Shown piece after piece: positions 25,550 to 34,735 of a stretch of DNA of 64,000 nucleotides. This DNA is from Fulvivirga sp. Its GTDB lineage: Bacteria > Bacteroidota > Bacteroidia > Cytophagales > Cyclobacteriaceae. Each line of letters starts with the position of its first letter. Position 1 is the first letter of the stretch. The stretch spans positions 45,248 through 109,247 of the forward strand of contig JANQLQ010000024.1 of NCBI GenBank assembly GCA_028280565.1, in the 5' to 3' direction. The notes beneath the pieces are model-generated. The model did no database searches and was not told the DNA's origin. It saw nothing but the letters and a program-made list of their open reading frames with translations. The position numbers and the translations under genes are program-made.

Positions 25550-26665
25550 ATGAGCAAGACCAAAATCGTACTAGCCTCCATTCTGAAACCTGTGGATGAC
25601 ACACGTATGTACGAAAAGATTGGTATTTCCCTGGGCCAAACAAACAAATATGACATTAATATCATAGGCTTTTACCCAAAAAAAATCCCTGCTACTTTAA
25701 GTACGATACAACTCCGCCCACTTTTTAACTTCCCAAGGATCAGTTTTAAACGGGTACTTGCCCCTTGGAAGTGCTTCCTTGAATATATTAAAGTAAAGCC
25801 TAAAGTAATAATATTTAATACCCATGAATTACTGATAGTTACAGTCCTATACAAAATAATATTTGGCTGCAAAATATGCTATGATATACGGGAAAATCAC
25901 TATCGTAACCTGCTGTATGGCCGGGGTTTTATCAAATTGGCAAGGCCTATTTTGGCTATTTATGTTCGTGCAAAAGAGTACCTTACCCGGCCTTGGATAG
26001 ACCTGTATTTGCTGGCCGAAAAGACCTACGAGCAAGAGTTTACATTTTCTCGAAAAAAAAGCATAACGGTGGAAAACAAGTATCGCGCGGTCCATGTCCC
26101 TAGCCAAGCAAAGAAGCCGCAAGGGGAGATCGTCTTAGCATTTTCCGGCACCTTAGGGGAAACCACCGGGATATTTGAAACAATAGAATTAGCGAAACGG
26201 CTACATGCAGAAAATCACCTGGCGCGCTTAGTGATCATAGGCCATTGTGCCAAAAGGCATACGTTAGTACATCTTCAAGCCTTGGTCAAAGAACACCCCT
26301 TTATCCAACTCATTGGAGGCGACTCCCTGGTCCCTCACCACCAAGTGATCACTGTACTGAAGGGAGCACACTTTGGTATGATCGGATACCCAAAGAATAA
26401 GAGTACGGAAAATTCTATTCCGACCAAACTGTATGAATATCTCGCCTTGAGACTACCCATTATCTTACAACGCAATGACAACTGGGAAGAGATTTGCAAC
26501 CGTTACCAGGCATGCATTCCTGTAGATTATGACACCGTAGAGGCAAAAGAACTATTGCAGATCATGAAGTCGAATTCCTTTTATACCACACCCCCTGGAA
26601 ACGAAATATTGTGGGATTCTGAAGAGAAAAAGCTACTCGATCATTTCGAAAGACTTTCCATATAA
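25550..26665 (+). CDS. Glycosyltransferase, GT4-like
   Basis: The ATG at 25550 is preferred to the TTG two codons earlier. The 371-residue protein has a GT-B layout: an N-terminal Rossmann half with KPKVIIFNTHELL and ICYDIRENH, and a C-terminal half with VLAFSGTLGETTGIFETIELAKRL, LVIIGHC and the donor-site segment ENSIPTKLYEYLALRLPII with an E-x7-like pattern (STENSIPTKLYEYLA). This fits family 1/GT4 enzymes that transfer sugars to lipid or polysaccharide acceptors. A TAnnTTTG-like taaatttg at 25523-25530 may be its -7 promoter element. Confidence 0.8.
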   Translation: MSKTKIVLASILKPVDDTRMYEKIGISLGQTNKYDINIIGFYPKKIPATLSTIQLRPLFNFPRISFKRVLAPWKCFLEYIKVKPKVIIFNTHELLIVTVLYKIIFGCKICYDIRENHYRNLLYGRGFIKLARPILAIYVRAKEYLTRPWIDLYLLAEKTYEQEFTFSRKKSITVENKYRAVHVPSQAKKPQGEIVLAFSGTLGETTGIFETIELAKRLHAENHLARLVIIGHCAKRHTLVHLQALVKEHPFIQLIGGDSLVPHHQVITVLKGAHFGMIGYPKNKSTENSIPTKLYEYLALRLPIILQRNDNWEEICNRYQACIPVDYDTVEAKELLQIMKSNSFYTTPPGNEILWDSEEKKLLDHFERLSI

Positions 26666-26890
26666 ATCACTATAAATCAGTGAATTAAATTTAATTACCT
26701 AGTTAGTAGCTTTAATGTATAAAAAGCTACTTTTCACGCATAAAACACTGACTTTGGCGGGTTCTTTAAGTCATAAACACCTCATCCAGGGTCTTTTTGT
26801 ATTATTCCCAGGTGCGAGTTTTAAACAAAAAGCAGCCATACACGCCATTTGGGGACTTTTTATAGCTTTTAATTAAAAACTAAAAAAATT

Positions 26891-26919
26891 TTTAGATTAG
26901 ACTAAATGGTATATATTTG
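26891..26919 (+). promoter_or_regulatory. DtxR-type operator overlapping a TAnnTTTG promoter
   Basis: The sequence tttagattagactaaa (26891-26906) is an inverted repeat (tttag/ctaaa, with an inner ttag-a-ctaa), resembling the TTAG half-sites of DtxR/MntR operators. Five bases downstream is tatatttg (26912-26919), a fit to the Bacteroidota -7 element TAnnTTTG, ending 17 bases before the ATG of the repressor gene. The repressor would block its own operon when loaded with metal. Confidence 0.65.
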
Positions 26920-26936
26920 CGTGAAAGCGCAACCCT

Positions 26937-27593
26937 ATGCTAAGTTTTGCAGAAGAAAATTACCTTAAGGCCATTTACCATCTCTCGGAGCAAACGGGCG
27001 AATCAGTATCTACAAATGCTATTGCAGATACACTGAATACGAAGGCCGCTTCCGTCACCGATATGATAAAACGGCTATCGGGAAAGGGCATCCTCTCCTA
27101 TCAAAAATACAAGGGGGTACAGGTATCTGAGAAGGGAAGAAAGGCAGCCTTGCAGGTGATCCGCAAGCACCGGCTATGGGAGACCTTCCTGGTAGAAAAA
27201 CTAAAATTCAATTGGGATGAAGTGCATGATGTAGCGGAGCAGTTAGAGCATATCAAGTCTCCCCTACTGATCAGGCGGCTCGACGAGTTCTTAGCTTACC
27301 CCAAATATGATCCGCATGGAGACCCGATACCGGATGAGAACGGGGAGTACAAATCTAAGCCACAGGTACCGGTAAGTAGCTGCGATGTTGGACGGTCAGT
27401 GATTGTCGTTTCGGTACAGGACGACAGCCCGGAATTCTTACAATACCTAGACAAGATCGGCACTTATATCGGGGCCAAGATCAGGATACTGGATAAAGTG
27501 GGTTTTGATGGTTCAATGGAGGTGCAGATCGATAACAAGAAGACAGTGTTTATTTCAAGAGAAGTTTCTGAAAATATATGGGTAACAGACTAA
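26937..27593 (+). CDS. DtxR/MntR-family metal-dependent repressor
   Basis: The 218-residue protein starts LSFAEENYLKAIYHLSE and has the winged helix (SVSTNAIADTLNTKAASVTDMIKRL), the helix RKHRLWETFLVEKL, the dimerisation/metal part with DEVHDVAEQLEHI and DPHGDPIP, and a C-terminal SH3-like FeoA-type domain (~145-218). This matches DtxR-family repressors that use Mn2+ or Fe2+ as co-repressor. Its stop overlaps the start of the binding-protein gene by 16 bases, so it heads the operon it most likely represses. Mn rather than Fe is favoured by the transporter type only; the metal is not determined. Confidence 0.92.
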   Translation: MLSFAEENYLKAIYHLSEQTGESVSTNAIADTLNTKAASVTDMIKRLSGKGILSYQKYKGVQVSEKGRKAALQVIRKHRLWETFLVEKLKFNWDEVHDVAEQLEHIKSPLLIRRLDEFLAYPKYDPHGDPIPDENGEYKSKPQVPVSSCDVGRSVIVVSVQDDSPEFLQYLDKIGTYIGAKIRILDKVGFDGSMEVQIDNKKTVFISREVSENIWVTD

Positions 27594-28492
27594 TTATTGG
27601 TGTACTGGTGATCATCTTCGGGTGCGGCACGGACCAGGAAAAGGTAAGGGACAGTAGCAAGCTAAACATTGTAGCCACCACCGGTATGATCGGTGATGCT
27701 ATTGCCAATATTGTACAAGACTCTGCGGTAGTCACCTCGTTGATGGGACCTGGTGTAGACCCCCACCTATACAAGGCCACCCAGGGGGACCTGCAAAAAC
27801 TTACCTCTGCCGACGTTATTTTTTATAATGGATTGTACCTGGAAGGAAAGATGGGTGAAGTACTGGAAAAATTAGGCCGGGTAAAACCCGTAATCGCCAT
27901 CGCTGAAAAGGTAGATGCTAACCGGCTACGCAAAGCGGAGGAGTATAACGACAGCTATGACCCGCATATTTGGTTTGATGTCAGCCTATGGCAAGAGGCT
28001 GTGCAGGTAGCTTCCGGCGAGCTACAAAAACGGGACCCCGATAATGCGGCATTCTATGCCCAGAATACGCAGGGTTTCCAGGCCCAGTTGGACTCATTAC
28101 ATCAATGGGTAAAAAAGGAGATTAATGTTATACCTAAGTCTCAAAGGGTATTGATCACCGCCCATGATGCTTTTGGCTATTTTGGTCATGCTTATGATAT
28201 CGAGGTAAAGGGGCTGCAGGGTATTTCTACCCTATCTGAGTATGGGCTGCGCGATGTGGCCAACTTGGTAAACTATATCACTGACCGGAAGATCAAGTCC
28301 GTCTTTTTAGAAACCTCGGTTTCTAAAAAGGCGATCAATGCGGTAGTACAGGGGTGCATTGATAAAGGGTTTGAAGTGAGCATTGGCGGTAACCTGTACT
28401 CGGATGCCATGGGACCTCAAAACACACCCGAAGGGGCTTATATAGGTATGGTAGAATCAAATGTGAGAACGATCGTAGATGCACTTAAGTAG
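27578..28492 (+). CDS. Metal ABC transporter substrate-binding lipoprotein (cluster A-I type)
   Basis: The lipoprotein signal (MGNRLIIGVLVIIFGCG) places the lipidated cysteine at 16. The mature part has the three or four ligands of Mn/Zn/Fe binding proteins: H in GVDPHLYKAT, H in DPHIWFD, E in FLETSVS and D in LYSDAMG. The His-rich loop seen in many zinc proteins is absent, which leans towards Mn or Fe. It captures the metal in the periplasm for the ATPase/permease encoded downstream. The start overlaps the repressor gene. Confidence 0.92.
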   Translation: MGNRLIIGVLVIIFGCGTDQEKVRDSSKLNIVATTGMIGDAIANIVQDSAVVTSLMGPGVDPHLYKATQGDLQKLTSADVIFYNGLYLEGKMGEVLEKLGRVKPVIAIAEKVDANRLRKAEEYNDSYDPHIWFDVSLWQEAVQVASGELQKRDPDNAAFYAQNTQGFQAQLDSLHQWVKKEINVIPKSQRVLITAHDAFGYFGHAYDIEVKGLQGISTLSEYGLRDVANLVNYITDRKIKSVFLETSVSKKAINAVVQGCIDKGFEVSIGGNLYSDAMGPQNTPEGAYIGMVESNVRTIVDALK

Positions 28493-28564
28493 CCCTGTAT
28501 TTACATCAAAGTCTTTATACAGAACTCAACTAGTACAAACATCCTGCTATCAAACGATTAACGT

Positions 28565-29389
28565 ATGACAACAGTTAGAAACGGGAAAAAAAACATAGCC
28601 TTAGAGCTCCACGACCTAACGGTATCTTATGATCGGAAACCGGTACTTTGGGATGTGGACTTAGAGCTCCCAAAAGGGAAACTGGTTGGAATACTGGGCC
28701 CGAATGGAGCGGGAAAGTCCACGCTGATAAAAGCTGTCATGGGCCTGACCCCTAATAGTAGCGGGTATGTTCGTCTTTTCGATCGGAACTTGGATGAAGT
28801 TCGTGATAGGATCAGTTATGTTCCACAGCGCGAGTCCGTAGATTGGGATTTTCCAGCTTCTGTACTGGATGTGGTCTTGATGGGACGGTACGGCAAACTA
28901 GGGCTGTTCAAACGTCCCCGAAAATCAGACAAAGAAGTCGCGCTAGACTGCTTGAGGAAGGTAGGCATGGAAGCCTATACCGGGCGCCAGATCTCGCAGC
29001 TTTCGGGAGGGCAGCAGCAACGGGTATTTTTGGCCCGGGCTTTAGCCCAGCAGGCGGATTTGTATTTTATGGATGAGCCTTTTGCGGGGGTGGATGCTGC
29101 CACAGAAAAAGCGATCATTGGGTTGTTGAGAGATATGTCCAGCAAGGGGAACACGGTGATCGTAGTCCACCATGACCTGCAGTCGGTCACCGAGTATTTT
29201 GACTGGGTCATTTTATTAAACTTAAGACTTGTGGCTTGCGGCCCTACCAAAGAAGTATTCAATGCGGAGTTGCTGCAAGAGACCTATGGAGGTAAACTTA
29301 CTTTATTAAGTGATGTAGGGAATTTAATGAAGCATCAACACTTCCCCAACCGGGAGGCTAATGCTTCACGGATGAATCCATTGAAATGA
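28565..29389 (+). CDS. Metal ABC transporter ATP-binding protein
   Basis: The 274-residue protein contains Walker A GPNGAGKSTL, Q-loop YVPQRESVDWDFP (the SVDWDFP form is typical of Mn/Fe/Zn cluster A-I ATPases), signature LSGGQQQR, Walker B LYFMDEPF and switch His in VVHHDL. It powers import through the two permeases. The gene ends in an ATGA overlap with the first permease gene, so the two are translationally coupled. Confidence 0.93.
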   Translation: MTTVRNGKKNIALELHDLTVSYDRKPVLWDVDLELPKGKLVGILGPNGAGKSTLIKAVMGLTPNSSGYVRLFDRNLDEVRDRISYVPQRESVDWDFPASVLDVVLMGRYGKLGLFKRPRKSDKEVALDCLRKVGMEAYTGRQISQLSGGQQQRVFLARALAQQADLYFMDEPFAGVDAATEKAIIGLLRDMSSKGNTVIVVHHDLQSVTEYFDWVILLNLRLVACGPTKEVFNAELLQETYGGKLTLLSDVGNLMKHQHFPNREANASRMNPLK

Positions 29390-30675
29390 ACAGCTTTTTT
29401 GAATTCTTTTCATTTGCTGACCCGAACATACGTTACGTTGTATTGGGGTCGATATTACTCACCGCAAGTTCGGCGATAGTAGGGTCTTTTACTTTCCTGC
29501 AAAAAAAGGCCTTAGTTGGAGATGCCGTAGCCCATGCCGTATTGCCGGGTGTATGCCTGTCTTTTATATTAAGCGGGGAAAAAAACCCTTTGATCCTGGT
29601 GGTCGGGGCTTTTGTCACCGGGTGGCTTTCCTTGGTCTTGATCGATGTGATTGCTGCCCGTTCGAAGATCAAAGAAGATACGGCCATTGGGTTGGTCCTT
29701 TCTGTTTTCTTTGGCATAGGTATATTCATTCTCACCATGATCCAAAAGTCAGGAGCGGCTTCTCAAACCGGCCTAGACCAGTATTTATTCGGAAAGGCTG
29801 CTTCACTGGTGGGACAAGACTTGGTGGTATTCGGTATTGTAGCTACTTTATTGGTTTTAGCCGTCTATTTTCTCTTTAAGGAATTTACTTTGATCGCTTT
29901 TGACAAAGAGTTTGCTATCTCGCTTGGTATTCCTGTAAGACGGGTAGAGTTGGTACTTACTACGCTGACCGTACTAGCCGTAGTGATCGGGATACAGGCC
30001 GTAGGGGTAGTGCTCATGGCGGCCATGTTGATCACACCGGCGGCGGCGGCCCGGTTCTGGACAGAAAAGGTGATCACTATGACCTGGTTAGCGGCAGTTT
30101 TTGGAGCCATAAGTGGGTTGACGGGCGCCTATATTTCATATGTGGCTCCTTCTATGCCCACGGGGCCTTGGATCGTGGTAGTGGTTTCTACGATTGCCTT
30201 CTTTTCCTTTTTTATGGCCCCCAAGAAGGGGATTTTTTATAAGATGTACCACCAATCTAGGATCAAAGCTAATATCAATGACGAGAATATTTTAAAAGCG
30301 CTATACCACCTTGGGGAAGAAGAGAGGAATTTCTACCAGCAACGTTCCACGGAAGATATTTTAACCAAACGATCTTTTGAACGAACCCCCTTATTCAAAG
30401 GACTTCGGCGGCTCAAGCGCCAGGGATACCTCGATGAAAAGGATGGGCTATGGACGCTTTCACTGGAAGGTAAGGAGAAGGGCCAGCGAGTAGTGAAGTT
30501 ACACCGCCTTTGGGAACTCTATTTAACGGAATACCTCCGCATAGCCCCAGACCATGTACATGATGACGCAGACACTATCGAACACATCCTGACTCCTGAA
30601 CTTGAGCAAAGGCTAGAAAAGCTGTTGGATTATCCAACGGTAGACCCACATGAATCGGAAATCCCGTATGGATAG
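29386..30675 (+). CDS. Metal ABC permease fused to a DtxR-like C-terminal domain
   Basis: Residues ~1-285 are an ABC-3 family permease with eight or so membrane segments (GDAVAHAVLPGVCLSF, VGVVLMAAMLITPAAAARFW). Residues ~290-429 are a cytoplasmic tail that looks like a DtxR repressor: a winged-helix-like part (ENILKALYHLGEEER... RLKRQGYLDEKDGLWTLSLEGKEKG) and a metal-binding dimerisation part (VVKLHRLWELYL, DHVHDDADTIEHIL, DPHESEIP). Similar fusions occur in other Bacteroidota. The tail retains His, Asp and Glu residues of the DtxR site, so it could gate transport by sensing cytoplasmic metal; this is inference. Confidence 0.9.
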   Translation: MNSFFEFFSFADPNIRYVVLGSILLTASSAIVGSFTFLQKKALVGDAVAHAVLPGVCLSFILSGEKNPLILVVGAFVTGWLSLVLIDVIAARSKIKEDTAIGLVLSVFFGIGIFILTMIQKSGAASQTGLDQYLFGKAASLVGQDLVVFGIVATLLVLAVYFLFKEFTLIAFDKEFAISLGIPVRRVELVLTTLTVLAVVIGIQAVGVVLMAAMLITPAAAARFWTEKVITMTWLAAVFGAISGLTGAYISYVAPSMPTGPWIVVVVSTIAFFSFFMAPKKGIFYKMYHQSRIKANINDENILKALYHLGEEERNFYQQRSTEDILTKRSFERTPLFKGLRRLKRQGYLDEKDGLWTLSLEGKEKGQRVVKLHRLWELYLTEYLRIAPDHVHDDADTIEHILTPELEQRLEKLLDYPTVDPHESEIPYG

Positions 30676-30902
30676 AACTGGCAGGATGGATCTGCACTGT
30701 CAAATTATGAGGAAAAAAATGAAACGTAAATCACAAGTACTGATCACACTACTTTATGGAGGGAAGGACATTCGGCTTTTGGAACCGTACTTTGTTATAT
30801 GCCGGCCCTGTATGTTTCACTTGCGCAAACAAGATTTTTGTTCAATAGAGGCTTTCCAGGCTGAGCCGAATAACCACCCACCTGTAGTACTTAGCTAACT
30901 CT

Positions 30903-31775
30903 ATGGAAGCATTACAAATCATACTCGCCGGATCTTTGGTAGCCATTACTTGCGGACTGCTGGGGTGCTACCTTATATTACGTAAAATGGCGATGGTAGG
31001 AGACGCCATCTCCCATGCCGTACTCCCGGGGATCGTCATTGCCTTTTTAATATCCGGCTCCCGGGACTCTGTGATCATGCTACTGGGGGCGGGGCTTATT
31101 GGTATTTTCACTACTTTCTTGATAGAATTTTTCCACAAGCGAGGCCGGCTCCAAACCGATGCTTCCATCGGGGTCACTTTCACTTGGTTATTTGCCATAG
31201 GGGTGATCCTGATCTCCGCTTATGCCGGCAAAGTAGACTTGGACCAGGACTGTGTACTTTATGGTGAGATCGCCTATGTGCCGATAGATCTTTGGATCAC
31301 CAAATCGGGAACGATACTGGGCCCGAGGGTACTTTACATCGCCAGCGGTGTGCTTGTGATCATCTTGGTCTTTATAGTATTGGGGTATAAAGAATTGTTT
31401 TTGACGACCTTCGATCCCGCTTATGCCGCTGCCATAGGGATATCTACTACGCTGTGGCATTACCTTTTAATGGGGGCCGTTTCAATCACAACGGTAGCCT
31501 CATTTGAATCAGTAGGGGCTATCCTGGTGGTAGCGCTGCTGATCGCGCCACCAGCTACCGCTTACTTATTGACAGAAGATCTAAAAAAAATGATGATCTT
31601 GAGCACCTTGCTGGGGGTGTTGATCTCAATTACCGGTTATTATTTGGCTGCCGCTTTTGATGGCCCCATTGCGGGGGGAATGGCTACCATGGCGGGTGTG
31701 TTTTTCGCGCTGGCCTTTGTCTTCACCACAACAGCACCTCGCCTAAAGAGGAGTATAAAAACGGAAAAAGGGTAA
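30903..31775 (+). CDS. Second metal ABC permease
   Basis: The 290-residue protein is an ABC-3 permease with about eight membrane segments and the conserved GDAISHAVLPGI and VGAILVVALLIAPPATAYL motifs. It has no DtxR tail, unlike the permease encoded upstream. The two probably form a heterodimeric channel with the ATPase. The 227-base gap before it is larger than elsewhere in the operon and holds an 82-codon frame without coding character, possibly the remains of a small gene. Confidence 0.92.
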   Translation: MEALQIILAGSLVAITCGLLGCYLILRKMAMVGDAISHAVLPGIVIAFLISGSRDSVIMLLGAGLIGIFTTFLIEFFHKRGRLQTDASIGVTFTWLFAIGVILISAYAGKVDLDQDCVLYGEIAYVPIDLWITKSGTILGPRVLYIASGVLVIILVFIVLGYKELFLTTFDPAYAAAIGISTTLWHYLLMGAVSITTVASFESVGAILVVALLIAPPATAYLLTEDLKKMMILSTLLGVLISITGYYLAAAFDGPIAGGMATMAGVFFALAFVFTTTAPRLKRSIKTEKG

Positions 31776-32079
31776 ACTCCTAAAGTCTACCCTTATCAAC
31801 CTAACCCACCTCGTTGTTAGCCCAACGAGATGTTTCTTGCAGCAATACACGTCAAATTAGACCTGCTACATCACCACTACTATAGACATCTTTTAATAGG
31901 ACGAAGGATTGTAACGTACTTTCTTCTCCCAGTTTTTTTATAAGCTTTAGCTTGTAATTACCTGTTTATGTGTCAGTTAGACCGAAAAAAATTCAAGTGA
32001 ACAAAATAAGAGAGGCGGTGAACAATATTCAATGACCAAGATTGGTCATTTTTGTGCCTTTTTATAGGTGTTGAAGTTT
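31776..32079. other. Intergenic region after the metal-uptake operon
   Basis: No gene seen. A weak hairpin (ctcgttg/caacgag, 31810-31829) 35 bases after the permease stop, followed by a T-rich stretch, may end the operon transcript. Confidence 0.4.
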
Positions 32080-32150
32080 TTGAGTAGAATGGTTCGTTAC
32101 CTCCCCGCTCCCTCACAGACCCGTACGAGCGGCTGTCCCGCATACAGTTC
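32080..32150 (-). ncRNA. Group II intron remnant: domain V and VI
   Basis: On the minus strand, bases 32150-32118 read gaactgtatgcgg-gaca-ccgctcgtacgggtc, which closely matches the 34-nucleotide domain V hairpin of bacterial group II introns (a stem ending in the cgtacggttc-like 3' half). It is followed by the tgtgaggg spacer and a domain VI-like segment ending in ctactc near 32082. Upstream there is no intact reverse transcriptase gene, only a 76-codon frame. The catalytic triad reads AAC rather than the usual AGC, so this is probably the inactive 3' end of a lost intron. Confidence 0.6.
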
Positions 32151-32357
32151 CTCTTATTTCGGTTTCGCAGAAAGATAGGTAATACCCTACAGCAAATTAC
32201 CAAGATTCAAAAAGAGGCGAGCATGCAGAAAGTTACATATCCCAAGAAAAAAGCTTTATAAAACCTAAGTTGACAGCATTGAGTGGATACTACGACCAGG
32301 AGGTGTTTAATCTCTAACGGCCAGGTTAAAATCGTAGCTAATCCATCTTATTAAACA

Positions 32358-32388
32358 AAAGGTCACCCGGACTTAACAGGCGACCTTT
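32358..32388 (-). terminator. Terminator of the AA10 oxygenase gene
   Basis: A 10-bp stem with one mismatch (aaaggtcgcc/gggtgaccttt) begins 22 bases after the stop of the minus-strand oxygenase gene and is followed on that strand by ttttgttt. This is a typical Rho-independent terminator. Confidence 0.65.
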
Positions 32389-32410
32389 ATCAATGATTGA
32401 TTAAATATCA

Positions 32411-34096
32411 TTACTGAACTAAGATACGCTTCATTTCAATGCTACCTTCTACGTACACATAGTAGATACCTGGCCCCAGGTTTGATACGTCTACATTGGC
32501 ATCATCACCTACAATAGTTGACGTTAGCACCACGCTGTTCATTTCATTGTATATGATCACGGATCTTGGTACAGCTGTGTTAAATTCATCCGTGTTCTGG
32601 CCTTGTGTTTGAACATTAAGTGTGCCCTGCACAACAGGTACCGGATAGAGAATGATCTGCTGGCTTGTAGTTACCGTTGAACATGGACCGAGATCCTTCC
32701 ACCAATGAGCGGCTGTCCCCGGTGTAACATTGAAGAGGTTATCAGCAAGACATTCATAGTTGTGGCCATTTTGACTAACAATATCACCTTGCATATACAC
32801 ATTTGGATATGGTCCGTAAGCTACGGCGCATCCATCCGTAACGCCATCGCCACAGCTTCCTGCGGAGGTATAGGTTGCCTGGCTACAAGTAACAGCAAAG
32901 CTATCTAATTGATCGCCGAAGGTTCCACGAACCTCCCACTGGCTTCCTGCCGCAGTATTGGTGGTATAAAAACCTCCCGGATTGGCAGACCCTTGCAAAG
33001 CATTATCCAGGTAATACTGTAATGTGCAATCTGTATCGTTTTCAAAAGTAACATATACATCATCACCGGTATCGCAGCCACCACCAGCACAAATCCCATC
33101 ATTTCTCCATACGTCGTTTATACCTGAATTTTGCGCTGGGTTATCCCCTCGAGTCCACCATTTGGCTTCATAAGCTATATCATTGTATATCACCCTATCA
33201 CCACTTATATATGTGGAACTAGCGGACCACGTAGCTAAATCACAACCTTCGTCACAGCTTCCGGAGGAGACGTAGGTAGACTGGCGGCAAGTAACAATAA
33301 AACTATCGATTCTATCTCCTGCAGCTTGACGTGCTTCCCACTGGCTTCCTATCGTGGTGTTTGCAGCATAAGCACCTCCTGCATTGACAGACTCCTGCAA
33401 AGCATTACCTTCGTAATATTCTAATGCACAATCTGTTTCATTCTCGAAAGTAACGCTTACCGGGTCACCATCAGAACACGGGGCACCCTCCCCAACGGAT
33501 ATATCACTTACCGAGTAAAACGCTTCATGGCTTTGCGTAAAATCTCTCTGCCATACGCTTACTATAGCAGCCCTTCTACCTTCATAAGTTGCAGGAATAA
33601 AAGACCTGATCGTCGTGAATGGTTCTGCATTCCTCTTACCTACCCTACCGATCTCGATCAGTTCGTCCCATCGCAACGGACGTGTAGGGTCCCAATTTAA
33701 TGGCGTGATATACACGATGTAATACTCTGTCTTATGAGGAGCGCTATTTCGCCATACTACGTCAATATACCCGGAATTAACCGTTGTCGTTGGCCATTCA
33801 GTCGTCAGCGCATCAAGACAACTGAAACGTCCTCCCGGACCACCGTTCCCGCCGCTGGCAATTTGACCATCCGGCACAAAAGCCGGATGATTCCCATTGT
33901 CGGTACCTGGCTGTAAAACGCTCATCCAATCGTAGATTGCGCCGCCGCAAGCATTGCAAACAGCTGTACCTGGGTTTGTATAGCAGTTGTAGATCCTACT
34001 AGGGGGATAGCTAACAGTACCATGCGAGAATACAGGTTGAGTAAAGCCGAACAAGAATAAAAAGCCAAGGATTTTAATAGTTTTTGCTGTTTTCAT
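32411..34096 (-). CDS. Secreted AA10 lytic polysaccharide monooxygenase with chitin-binding modules
   Basis: The signal peptide ends at S24 so that the mature protein begins with His25 (HGTVSYPPSR), the first ligand of the AA10 copper brace; His121 (SAPHKTEYY) is the likely second, and F in EAFYSVSDIS the axial residue. The AA10 domain (~25-205) is followed by an unrecognised ~65-residue module (VTFENETDC... SSGSC), a CBM5/12-like module (WSASSTYISGDRVIYNDIAYEAKWW), a second copy of the module, a second CBM5/12-like unit and a type IX secretion C-terminal domain ending KRILVQ. It should oxidatively cleave chitin (or cellulose) and reach the surface by type IX secretion. Confidence 0.9.
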   Translation of the reverse strand: MKTAKTIKILGFLFLFGFTQPVFSHGTVSYPPSRIYNCYTNPGTAVCNACGGAIYDWMSVLQPGTDNGNHPAFVPDGQIASGGNGGPGGRFSCLDALTTEWPTTTVNSGYIDVVWRNSAPHKTEYYIVYITPLNWDPTRPLRWDELIEIGRVGKRNAEPFTTIRSFIPATYEGRRAAIVSVWQRDFTQSHEAFYSVSDISVGEGAPCSDGDPVSVTFENETDCALEYYEGNALQESVNAGGAYAANTTIGSQWEARQAAGDRIDSFIVTCRQSTYVSSGSCDEGCDLATWSASSTYISGDRVIYNDIAYEAKWWTRGDNPAQNSGINDVWRNDGICAGGGCDTGDDVYVTFENDTDCTLQYYLDNALQGSANPGGFYTTNTAAGSQWEVRGTFGDQLDSFAVTCSQATYTSAGSCGDGVTDGCAVAYGPYPNVYMQGDIVSQNGHNYECLADNLFNVTPGTAAHWWKDLGPCSTVTTSQQIILYPVPVVQGTLNVQTQGQNTDEFNTAVPRSVIIYNEMNSVVLTSTIVGDDANVDVSNLGPGIYYVYVEGSIEMKRILVQ

Positions 34097-34735
34097 AATG
34101 CTTAAAGGGTTTCAGAGAGCACGTTTAAGCTCGATGCCCTATATTGGTTACTGGAAGCCTATGCTACAATTTCTTTTTTTCAATGCATCCGAAAAAATAA
34201 AATCGCTTAACCGTAATATTTCCCATCTGAAAAACATGGGTGGATCGCTTTTTGAGTTTTAGGGTCTTGCCGCTGATGGATCAATGCCAAATTTTCTAAG
34301 AAGATGAGCGATAAGTTAGTGTGATCACTCTTTGATACTTATAAAGCCAAGCTAAGATGAGTAGGCGCTCTATTCCATAAAAAGGTCGTAGTATGCTCTC
34401 AATACTGTCAACTTAAGGAATGGTTATAACTTTCGATTTTTAATGATTCTTTTTATCCCTTACTTGGTTATGGCTACTTTATCTTCTATTTTTTCCGAGC
34501 TGAAGTTTATACTTAATGATAGGCCTTTTCAACAAAAACATATTAACGCCCAACAAAACTTCAACCGGCAAAGCGTCTTGGGTTTTACTCACTAATTCCC
34601 GGGAAGAACTCATTTTTCGAGTATTAACTCGAGGTATCCTTATGACAGGTTGAAACCAGGTGATTTTTGGTACCCGTTCACCCATGCATAAGAATAATTA
34701 ATGCGAAGGGTGTGTAAGGCAGGATAGGCTTCTCT
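34097..34735. other. Intergenic region without recognised gene
   Basis: The 639 bases upstream of the oxygenase gene are AT-rich. A 68-codon minus-strand frame at 34479-34685 has no recognisable family and no clear start signal. A small hairpin (cgagt/actcg) lies near 34617-34631. It probably holds the oxygenase promoter, though no TAnnTTTG match was found near its start. Confidence 0.35.

Noticed and set aside
30650..30898. 82-codon frame between the two metal permease genes
   Set aside because: It overlaps the first permease end in another frame and resembles nothing; it may be a decayed gene but cannot be supported.
34479..34685. 68-codon minus-strand frame upstream of the AA10 oxygenase gene
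   Set aside because: No domain, odd composition and no conserved neighbours to support it.
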